Shown here: one piece after another, positions 1 through 4,748 of the stretch
How the letters are laid out: each line of letters opens with the position of its first letter
Numbering within the stretch: the first letter of the stretch is position 1
From: Thermoplasmata archaeon
GTDB taxonomy: Archaea > Thermoplasmatota > E2 > UBA202 > JdFR-43
Assembly: GCA_021162305.1 (NCBI GenBank)
Contig: JAGGYX010000205.1
Coordinates: forward strand, 1-5,690
Length of the DNA stretch: 5,690 bases
Reading direction: 5' to 3'
Notes under the pieces: model-generated
The model's input: only the letters and a program-made list of their open reading frames with translations
Database searches by the model: none
What the model was told of the DNA's origin: nothing
Made by a program: the position numbers and the translations under genes

Positions 1-504
1 AGGTATGTTTTCCTTTGCAATCTCTATGAATTTTTCCATCCATTTTCCTTCAAAACCTTCTTTCTCCAAAATCTTCTCATCCTTCAAAACTTCTTCAAAA
101 GCTGTATAAAGATTGCCAAATTTTTCAAAAAGCTGCTCTCCTATTTTATTACATTCTTCCTCATTGATTCCTACCTCCCTGCAGACTATTTCCAGCAATT
201 TCCCTGCCTTCTGCTCATTTTTCCATTGCTGTATTTTTTCCCGCCTTTGATGCTCATTCACTCGTTTCAATGATAAATCGACATAGCCTTTCGATGGGTC
301 AACATCCATTACCTTACATACTATACGCTGCCCCTCTCTTACATGCTCTCTTATATTCTTGATCCATCCCGGAGCAACTTCCTTTATGTGAATAAAACCT
401 CTCTTATCTGGATATTCTTCAAGCTTTACAAAAGCTCCAAATCCCTTTGCTTTTGTGACAGTGCAAACAACAAGCTCCCCTTTCTCAGGTAGTTCTTTCA
501 GCAT
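1..504 (-). CDS. eif2a: Translation initiation factor aIF2 subunit alpha (partial, C-terminus off the left edge)
   Basis: This is the alpha subunit of the heterotrimeric initiation factor aIF2, which brings Met-tRNAi to the small ribosomal subunit in the cytoplasm. The 168 visible codons stay open to the window edge; the family is usually about 260-275 residues, so roughly the last third is missing. Residues about 9-82 are an S1 RNA-binding domain with the family signatures GFIHIKEVAPGW (36-47) and GYVDLSLKRVN (73-83). The helical second domain starts near residue 85; the aIF2-gamma-binding third domain is not visible. The ATG at 502-504 is preceded by GAGGA eight bases upstream and lies inside the end of the S27e gene, giving a 20-base overlap and likely translational coupling. 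The stretch matching the eukaryotic Ser51 loop reads KEVAPGW, and residues 34-70 contain no Ser or Thr. The identification is firm. Confidence 0.95.
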   Translation of the reverse strand, partial: MLKELPEKGELVVCTVTKAKGFGAFVKLEEYPDKRGFIHIKEVAPGWIKNIREHVREGQRIVCKVMDVDPSKGYVDLSLKRVNEHQRREKIQQWKNEQKAGKLLEIVCREVGINEEECNKIGEQLFEKFGNLYTAFEEVLKDEKILEKEGFEGKWMEKFIEIAKENIP

Positions 505-670
505 GACTCAATTCCTCTAAAATTTCTCCTTTTATTTTCGCCTTCCCGCCAGTCGGCTCCGCCAGCACGCTTCCGCATATTTGGCAATGAACAAGCATAC
601 TCGCTTTACTGAAAACTATCTGATGATTCCCGCAGTCCTTGCACCTTACTCTATAGAATGGCGCCGCCAT
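485..670 (-). CDS. rps27e: Small ribosomal subunit protein S27e (eS27)
   Basis: This is a zinc-ribbon protein of the archaeal/eukaryotic 30S/40S subunit. The 61-residue product has the four zinc-binding cysteines as C10-x2-C13 and C29-x2-C32, separated by the family core GNHQIVFSKAS, followed by the typical LAEPTGGKAKIKGEILEEL. The length matches archaeal S27e (about 60-67 residues). I chose the ATG at 668-670 because it lies one base after the L44e stop (TAATATG) and gives a normal N-terminus. An in-frame TTG at 686-688 would add six residues, but it sits inside L44e and is less likely. No clear ribosome binding site is seen, so translation probably depends on re-initiation after L44e. The 3' end overlaps the aIF2-alpha start by 20 bases. 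Confidence 0.95.
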   Translation of the reverse strand: MAAPFYRVRCKDCGNHQIVFSKASMLVHCQICGSVLAEPTGGKAKIKGEILEELSHAERTT

Positions 671-671
671 A

Positions 672-950
672 TTATCTTTTAATCTCAAATTTTTTAGCTC
701 TTATTCCTTCTTTTTGGTGAGCTTTCCCACAAACTTTGCATCGATATCTTAAATACACACGCTTTGTTGGCTTTTCCCTTCCTTCTGGTTTTGGACGAGG
801 ATAACCACGATATCCAGCTGTCACACGTCTGAAGCGGCGTTGCCCCCATTTTAGCTCTGAAGCCTTCTTTTTCTTTACCTTTTCTATTACATGCTCTGTG
901 TGGTGCTGGCAGTAAGGACAATATGTTTTAATGACTGGCGGTCTAATCAT
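672..950 (-). CDS. rpl44e: Large ribosomal subunit protein L44e (eL42)
   Basis: This is a zinc-ribbon protein of the archaeal/eukaryotic large subunit; the family sits near the E site. The 92-residue product is highly basic, with cysteine pairs C11-x2-C14 and C71-x2-C74 flanking a long basic region that includes [20 protein letters not shown] (34-53). The length matches the family (about 92-95 residues). It is the first gene of the minus-strand operon L44e, S27e, aIF2-alpha, an order widely kept in archaea. The ATG at 948-950 has no ribosome binding site in front of it. A TATA-like element lies about 22-25 bases upstream, so the transcript is probably leaderless or nearly so. Confidence 0.96.
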   Translation of the reverse strand: MIRPPVIKTYCPYCQHHTEHVIEKVKKKKASELKWGQRRFRRVTAGYRGYPRPKPEGREKPTKRVYLRYRCKVCGKAHQKEGIRAKKFEIKR

Positions 951-968
951 GAAAGTGTATTAAGCAAT

Positions 969-976
969 AATATAAA
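969..976 (-). promoter_or_regulatory. TATA-box candidate for the L44e-S27e-aIF2-alpha operon
   Basis: On the minus strand this reads TTTATATT inside TATTTTTATATTATTGC. Its centre is about 22.5 bases upstream of the L44e ATG; the overlapping TTTTTATA is centred about 24.5 bases upstream. Archaeal TATA boxes lie about 26 bases before the transcription start, so transcription should begin at or very close to the ATG, consistent with the missing ribosome binding site. No good purine-rich BRE is visible beside it. This is an inference from spacing. Confidence 0.5.
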
Positions 977-985
977 AATATGGTG

Positions 986-998
986 GTTAAACGTTAAT
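986..998. repeat. Short direct repeat GTTAA at 7-base spacing in the divergent promoter region
   Basis: GTTAA occurs at 986-990 and again at 993-997 (GTTAAACGTTAAT), just upstream of the L44e TATA candidate and at the usual BRE or activator position. The block is also nearly palindromic around AACGTT. It could be a regulator site for L44e, but such short A/T-rich repeats also arise by chance. Confidence 0.2.
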
Positions 999-1020
999 TT
1001 GAGCTAAAATCATCTCAAAA

Positions 1021-1031
1021 ACGAATTTCGT
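1021..1031. promoter_or_regulatory. Inverted repeat ACGAA-T-TTCGT, possible operator for the histidine kinase gene
   Basis: This is a perfect inverted repeat with 5-base arms and a single central T. It ends nine bases before the kinase TATA candidate, at the position where archaeal activators or BRE-competing repressors can bind. It is the only CG-containing palindrome of this size I see in the 119-base intergenic region. Symmetry and position suggest a small dimeric regulator, but the arms are short and there is no second copy to support it. Confidence 0.3.
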
Positions 1032-1039
1032 AAATTTTA

Positions 1040-1047
1040 TTTATATT
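1040..1047 (+). promoter_or_regulatory. TATA-box candidate for the histidine kinase operon
   Basis: TTTATATT within TTTTATTTATATTC is centred 26.5 bases upstream of the A of the kinase ATG at 1070. That is the archaeal TATA-to-start distance, so the predicted mRNA is leaderless. The absence of a ribosome binding site before 1070 agrees. The octamer is identical to the one facing the other way for L44e. Confidence 0.6.
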
Positions 1048-1069
1048 CTTTTCTTTTAGTTTTGAAAGT

Positions 1070-2527
1070 ATGTTAAAGATTATCTCGCTATATCAGTTAT
1101 CATCCAAGCTCACAGTTGCAAATTCTCTCGATGATATATATGATACGATAGTGGATGCATTGAGAAAAATTTTGAAGCTCAATAGTTTTGCAATTTTAAT
1201 AAAAAAAGGGGACGAGCTGATTGCAGTTAGAAGACATGGAATAAGAAAGCCCAATTCTCCCCTGAAATTAAATGGGAAAGGAATTACTGTTGCAAGTTTC
1301 AAGGCAAGAAAAACAATTTATGTTCCAGATGTGACTAAAGATGATAGATATGTTGAAAGTAATCCCGATACAAAAAGCGAGCTTTGTGTGCCATTAAAAT
1401 TTGGAAATGAAGTTATAGGAGTTATAAATGTTGAAAGTGCCGAGTATGATGCTTTCACTGAAGAAGATAGAAGAATACTCGAAATTTTCGCCAGCATGGT
1501 GGCAGCCGCCATCAAGAATGTTGAATACAAATGCCGTCTTGCCTCATCTGAGAAAAAATACAGGAGCATATTTGAAAATGCTGTAGAAGGGATATACAGA
1601 ATAGATGAGAATGGTAAAGTTGTGGAGGTAAATCCTTCCATTGAAAAACTTTTTGGATATAGTGAGGAAGAACTCAAAAAAATGGACCTATCACGCCTTT
1701 ATAAAGACCCGAGAAGAAGGAAAGATTTCATAAAAAGGGTCAAAAGGGATGGATTTGTTAAAAATTATGAAGTTGAATATGTGAGAAAAGATGGAAAAAT
1801 AATCATTGGAAATGAATTTGCAATACTTGTCAAAGAAGGTAAAAAGGAATACATTGATGGAATAATACATGATATAACAGAATTGAAAAAAGCCATAAGA
1901 GAATCAGAATTTTATAATTCTCTCCTCCGCCACGATATTGCAAATAAATTGCAGATAATATATGGATATCTCGAGATTGTCTATGAAGAGGTTGAAGGAG
2001 AAACAAAGGAAATGGTTAAACTTGCTCTTAATTCTGCAAAATCTGCCATGAAACTCATAGAAAATGTAAGAAAACTGAGAAAATTAAAAACAAAGAAAAA
2101 GCATGAAATTGAGCTTGGAAAAATGATTGAAGAAATTATGCATGAATATGAAAAGGAAATGAAAGATAAAGGAATAGAAGCAATATACAATGGAAAAGAT
2201 GTTGTAATGCATGCAAATGATTTTCTGAAGGAAGCGATATCAAATATAATATGGAATGCAATTGTTCATTCAAAAGCAAATAGAATAAAAGTATGGATGG
2301 AGAGCAATGGAGATATAAAAATATTCATTGAGGATGATGGAATAGGAATACCAGATGAAATAAAGGACAGGCTATTTGAAATGGGAGTGAAAGGAGAGAA
2401 AAGTAAAGGAACAGGCTTGGGATTATATATTGCAAAGAAAATTGTTGAAGAGCATGGTGGCAGAATAGAGGTAAGCAATGCAAAAGATGGTGGAACAATA
2501 TTTAAAGTCATTATTCCCAATAAATAG
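1070..2527 (+). CDS. Soluble sensor histidine kinase, GAF-PAS-HisKA-HATPase
   Basis: This is a 485-residue two-component sensor kinase with no signal peptide and no membrane segment, so it should sense a cytoplasmic signal. Domains in order are: a GAF domain at about 17-150 (for example SELCVPLKFGNEVIGVINVES, 103-123); a PAS domain at about 160-272 (YRSIFENAVEGIYRIDENGK and a closing DITELKKA); a dimerisation/phosphoacceptor helix with the H-box LLRHDIANKLQ, where His288 is the predicted phosphorylation site; and an HATPase domain at about 380-483. The HATPase has N-box SNIIWNAIVHS (391-401), G1 box DDGIGIP (422-428) and G2 box KGTGLGL (446-452), so the catalytic parts look intact. The RHDIANKL form of the H-box is typical of archaeal kinases. 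No response regulator lies in the window. The gene leads a plus-strand set whose second gene starts inside it. The ligand cannot be predicted. Confidence 0.93.
   Translation: MLKIISLYQLSSKLTVANSLDDIYDTIVDALRKILKLNSFAILIKKGDELIAVRRHGIRKPNSPLKLNGKGITVASFKARKTIYVPDVTKDDRYVESNPDTKSELCVPLKFGNEVIGVINVESAEYDAFTEEDRRILEIFASMVAAAIKNVEYKCRLASSEKKYRSIFENAVEGIYRIDENGKVVEVNPSIEKLFGYSEEELKKMDLSRLYKDPRRRKDFIKRVKRDGFVKNYEVEYVRKDGKIIIGNEFAILVKEGKKEYIDGIIHDITELKKAIRESEFYNSLLRHDIANKLQIIYGYLEIVYEEVEGETKEMVKLALNSAKSAMKLIENVRKLRKLKTKKKHEIELGKMIEEIMHEYEKEMKDKGIEAIYNGKDVVMHANDFLKEAISNIIWNAIVHSKANRIKVWMESNGDIKIFIEDDGIGIPDEIKDRLFEMGVKGEKSKGTGLGLYIAKKIVEEHGGRIEVSNAKDGGTIFKVIIPNK
2468..2472 (+). promoter_or_regulatory. 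Ribosome binding site GAGGT inside the kinase gene, fixing the amidohydrolase start
   Basis: GAGGT is followed by a five-base spacer (AAGCA) and then the ATG at 2478. This is optimal spacing for the archaeal 16S tail and favours 2478 over the in-frame ATG at 2487 or GTG at 2490. The site lies entirely in kinase coding sequence. Confidence 0.6.
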
Positions 2528-3296
2528 TCATACTCATATTGGAGATGCTTTTATAAAACTTCCAGAAAAGAAATACAGTATTGAGGAACTTGTCGCTCCT
2601 TTTTCCGGATATAAATATAAAATGCTCGAAAAAGCAAATGAAAAAGAAATAATAAATGGAATGGAAAAAGCAATAAAATTAATGGAAAAAGCTGGAATAA
2701 AAGCATTTGTAGATTTTAGGGAGGGGGGAATAAAAGGAATAAAAATGCTTAAAAAAGCTATGAGAGGGGAAAAAATAAAAGTCATCATTCTTGGAAGACC
2801 AGAAAAAATGAATTACAATGAAGAGGAAATTAATGCCATTCTTTCAATGGCTCATGGAATGGGATTGAGCAGCATATATGACTGGGATGAAAGCATAGAA
2901 AAAATAGCTGAGCATGTTCATAAAAAGCATAAAATTTTTGCATTACATGCGAGTGAGGTAAGGCGCGAAGACATAGATGAGATACTAAAATTGAAGCCAC
3001 ATTTTCTCATTCATCTATGCAAGGCAAGCAAAAGAGATATTGAAAAGGTGGCAGAATGCAATGTGCCTGTCGTTGTGTGTCCTCGCTCCAATGCCTTCTT
3101 CGGGCTGCGCCCAAAAATAGAAATGCTTTTGGAATATGGTATAACAACGATGCTTGGAACAGATAATGCAATGATTGTTGAGCCAGATGTAATAAAAGAG
3201 GCAAGTTATACACTGCAAAATTTTGAAGTGGATGAAAAGCAAGTTGTAAAAATGGTTACAGATAACCCAAAAAAAGTATTTAAAGAATTTTTATAA
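2478..3296 (+). CDS. Compact metal-dependent amidohydrolase-superfamily hydrolase or deaminase
   Basis: This 272-residue protein is a predicted TIM-barrel metal hydrolase. Metal-ligand landmarks appear in the expected order: HTH (His18, His20) after strand 1; ALHASE with His157 and Glu160 at strand 5; FLIHL with His179 at strand 6; VVVCPRSNAFFG (198-209); and LGTDN with Asp229 at strand 8. The HASE, CPRSN and GTDN blocks most resemble the ATZ/cytosine deaminase/SAH deaminase branch, whose members deaminate or dechlorinate ring compounds. Those enzymes are usually about 400 residues or more, with a beta-sandwich made from both termini. Here HxH comes at residue 18 and the chain stops soon after strand 8, so only the barrel is present. 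The start lies 50 bases inside the kinase gene; the motif forces an overlap of at least 38 bases. The fold is well supported, but the substrate is unknown. Confidence 0.85.
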   Translation: MQKMVEQYLKSLFPINSHTHIGDAFIKLPEKKYSIEELVAPFSGYKYKMLEKANEKEIINGMEKAIKLMEKAGIKAFVDFREGGIKGIKMLKKAMRGEKIKVIILGRPEKMNYNEEEINAILSMAHGMGLSSIYDWDESIEKIAEHVHKKHKIFALHASEVRREDIDEILKLKPHFLIHLCKASKRDIEKVAECNVPVVVCPRSNAFFGLRPKIEMLLEYGITTMLGTDNAMIVEPDVIKEASYTLQNFEVDEKQVVKMVTDNPKKVFKEFL

Positions 3297-3304
3297 TACA
3301 TGCC

Positions 3305-3805
3305 ATGTATGCTCTTGTTGTCATAGATTTTCAGGAGAAAATTGCAAAGCATATAGAAGGAATAGAAAAAGTAAAAAAGAATGCTCAAAAGTTAATAGAG
3401 GCATTTGAAATATTTGGCTTTCCTGTTATATATACAAAGCAGATAAATCTGGGAGAAGTAATATTCAAAAAAGAAGCAATAGAAAAAGCAAGCTTTTCAT
3501 GCTGGCGGGAAAGGAATTTCATCGAGACAATAGAAAAAATAAAAGCAAAAAATATCGTTCTTGCTGGAATAGAAGCACATATATGTGTTATTCAAACAGC
3601 CTTGGACATGAAAAAGAATGGATATAATGTAGAGGTAGCCATAGATTGCACTGGCTCAAGAAGCGAGGAACAGAAAAATATTGCTATGGAGAGAATGAAA
3701 CAGGAAGGAATAAAGATAACAAGCAGCGAGATGCTAATTTATCAAATAATGGAAAGTGCCAGATATGAGAGATTTAAAGAGATACTGGAGGTAATAAAAA
3801 AATAA
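3305..3805 (+). CDS. Isochorismatase-family cysteine hydrolase
   Basis: This 166-residue protein has the isochorismatase/nicotinamidase fold. The catalytic triad is readable: Asp8 in LVVIDFQ, Lys61 in KASFSCW, and the nucleophile Cys94 in GIEAHICV, which is also the family's cis-peptide segment. The C-terminal pattern SSEMLIYQIMESARYERFKEIL resembles the YcaC/ISOC1-like branch rather than classical nicotinamidases; I see no clear nicotinamidase metal motif (DxH) after the triad Asp. Family members cleave amides, ureido groups or vinyl ethers, so no substrate is assigned. The ATG at 3305 follows the amidohydrolase stop by eight bases and has no ribosome binding site; an ATG at 3300 is out of frame. 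TATTTAAA at 3277-3284 sits about 24.5 bases upstream and could give a second, leaderless transcript. Confidence 0.88.
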   Translation: MYALVVIDFQEKIAKHIEGIEKVKKNAQKLIEAFEIFGFPVIYTKQINLGEVIFKKEAIEKASFSCWRERNFIETIEKIKAKNIVLAGIEAHICVIQTALDMKKNGYNVEVAIDCTGSRSEEQKNIAMERMKQEGIKITSSEMLIYQIMESARYERFKEILEVIKK

Positions 3806-3818
3806 AAAGGATGGGTTA

Positions 3819-3840
3819 AAAATTTTTTAAAAAAAATTTT
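3819..3840 (+). terminator. A/T-only inverted repeat with T-runs, possible terminator after the hydrolase operon
   Basis: AAAATTTTTT (3819-3828) and AAAAAATTTT (3831-3840) are perfect reverse complements separated by AA. The T6 tract (3823-3828) lies 18 bases past the isochorismatase-family stop, and oligo-T tracts are the main intrinsic terminators in archaea. The same tract could instead act as a curved or TATA-like promoter element for the CBS gene. Runs of A and T make palindromes easily, so confidence is low. Confidence 0.35.
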
Positions 3841-3855
3841 AAAAAGGGTGAGGGA

Positions 3856-3933
3856 ATGAAAGGTTTAAAAAAGCAGGCATATTCAGAATGGAGGAAATAT
3901 GAAAAAGCTCAAGGTGAAGGATGTAATGGATAG
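3856..3933 (+). CDS. Possible 25-residue micro-ORF overlapping the start of the CBS gene
   Basis: An ATG at 3856 opens a 25-codon frame ending at TAG 3931-3933. It is preceded at close range by GGGTGAGGGA (3846-3855), a good match to the archaeal ribosome binding consensus. The peptide starts MKGLKKQAYSEWRKYEK and is basic and polar, with no family I recognise. It overlaps the first 35 bases of the CBS gene in another frame, so if translated it could act as a leader that modulates CBS translation. It may equally be chance, and it is translated only if transcription starts upstream of about 3846. Confidence 0.25.
   Translation: MKGLKKQAYSEWRKYEKAQGEGCNG
3890..3894 (+). promoter_or_regulatory. 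Strong ribosome binding site GGAGG for the CBS gene
   Basis: GGAGG is followed by AAAT and the ATG at 3899. It is the best ribosome binding site in the window. It implies that the CBS mRNA has a leader, unlike the predicted leaderless kinase and L44e transcripts, and it fixes the start codon. Confidence 0.7.
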
Positions 3934-4744
3934 GAATCCGCCGCTGGCAGAAGTTCCAGGCAGGCGCGAGGATGTGTTGCACCTATTTGCAAAGCATGAG
4001 GTATCAGGCTTGGCTGTTGTAAAAGCCGGAACAAAAAAATTTGCAGGCATTGTTACAAGGAAAGATGTTTTCAGAAAGCCTGAAGAAGACCAACTTGCCA
4101 TCCTTATGAATAAGCACCCAATAACAATTTCTCCAAATGCCAGCATTAGGACGGCGGCAAAAATATTTTATGAAAAGAAAATACATGGAATTCCTGTTGT
4201 TACCAGAGGAGAGCTTGTGGGCGTCGTATCTCCTAAGGACATACTCAGGCTCATATCAAGACTGGATGGAGACAAAGTTGAAGATTATTTTGAATCACCA
4301 TTTGTGCCGATTTATGAAGAAACTCCATTGCCTGTTGTAATGAAAATATTTCGCATAACAGATATGCCAGCTCTGCCAGTTCTGGGAAGTGATGGAAAAC
4401 TTGTTGGAATCGTTACCGATGGCGATTTATTTAACTTTTCATTGGTAAGGGAAAGAGTTGATACTTCTTCAATAGGACTTGGTGAAGATGAAGACCTATG
4501 GACATGGGAAGGCATTCGTGACATCATGCGTCTCTATTATGAAACCTCGAAAATTGAATTGCCAGAAGTTCCAGTAAGAGAAGTGATGGTGAGAAATGTT
4601 ATTACAGTTTATAAGAGGGAAAGAATAGGAGAAGTTGCAAGAAAAATGATTGAAAAAGATATTGACCAGATGCCTGTTGTTGATGAAAATGATGAAATTA
4701 TAGGAATGATATATGATACAGATTTAATGAAGGCATTGTTGTGA
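3899..4744 (+). CDS. Four-CBS-domain protein, putative nucleotide-sensing regulator
   Basis: This 281-residue soluble protein is built only from CBS domains, at about 1-60, 67-120, 127-178 and 224-281, which should form two Bateman modules. CBS pairs typically bind AMP, ATP, SAM or related nucleotides. The ribose-contact motif G-h-h-T/S-x-x-D is present in domain 1 (GIVTRKD, Thr53/Asp56), domain 2 (GVVSPKD, Ser111/Asp114) and domain 3 (GIVTDGD, Thr173/Asp176). In domain 4 it is altered to GMIYDTD, with Tyr272 in place of Thr/Ser. A charged, partly helical insert (about 179-223, with an acidic GEDEDLWTWEG stretch) separates domains 3 and 4. No enzyme or DNA-binding domain is fused, so it probably works by protein contact or as a ligand sensor. 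It lies four bases before glyS and is likely co-transcribed with it; its target is unknown. Confidence 0.9.
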   Translation: MKKLKVKDVMDRNPPLAEVPGRREDVLHLFAKHEVSGLAVVKAGTKKFAGIVTRKDVFRKPEEDQLAILMNKHPITISPNASIRTAAKIFYEKKIHGIPVVTRGELVGVVSPKDILRLISRLDGDKVEDYFESPFVPIYEETPLPVVMKIFRITDMPALPVLGSDGKLVGIVTDGDLFNFSLVRERVDTSSIGLGEDEDLWTWEGIRDIMRLYYETSKIELPEVPVREVMVRNVITVYKRERIGEVARKMIEKDIDQMPVVDENDEIIGMIYDTDLMKALL

Positions 4745-4748
4745 TTGC

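Noticed and set aside
671..688. TTG at 686-688 as an extended S27e start adding six residues
   Set aside because: The ATG at 668-670 directly follows the L44e stop and gives the usual N-terminus; the extension would lie inside L44e with no better binding site.
694..921. Open frame inside L44e on the same strand in another register
   Set aside because: L44e itself has the cysteine pairs and full family length; this frame has no recognisable motif.
1093..2520. Several minus-strand open frames (1093-1302, 1318-1677, 1981-2190, 2266-2520) opposite the kinase
   Set aside because: They are Ser/Phe/Ile-rich mirror translations of an A-rich coding strand, with no motifs, and lie wholly inside a well-supported gene.
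2534..3388. Minus-strand open frames opposite the amidohydrolase and isochorismatase-family genes
   Set aside because: They are antisense shadows of genes with clear catalytic motifs; their sequence is low-complexity hydrophobic with no family signature.
3806..3898. Possible tRNA or small structured RNA in the spacer before the CBS gene
   Set aside because: No cloverleaf, no GGTTCRA T-loop motif and no GC-rich stems as expected for archaeal structural RNA; the spacer is A/T tracts and a ribosome binding site.
4137..4340. Plus-strand 67-codon frame inside the CBS gene
   Set aside because: It is out of frame within CBS domains 2 and 3, which are intact in the main frame.
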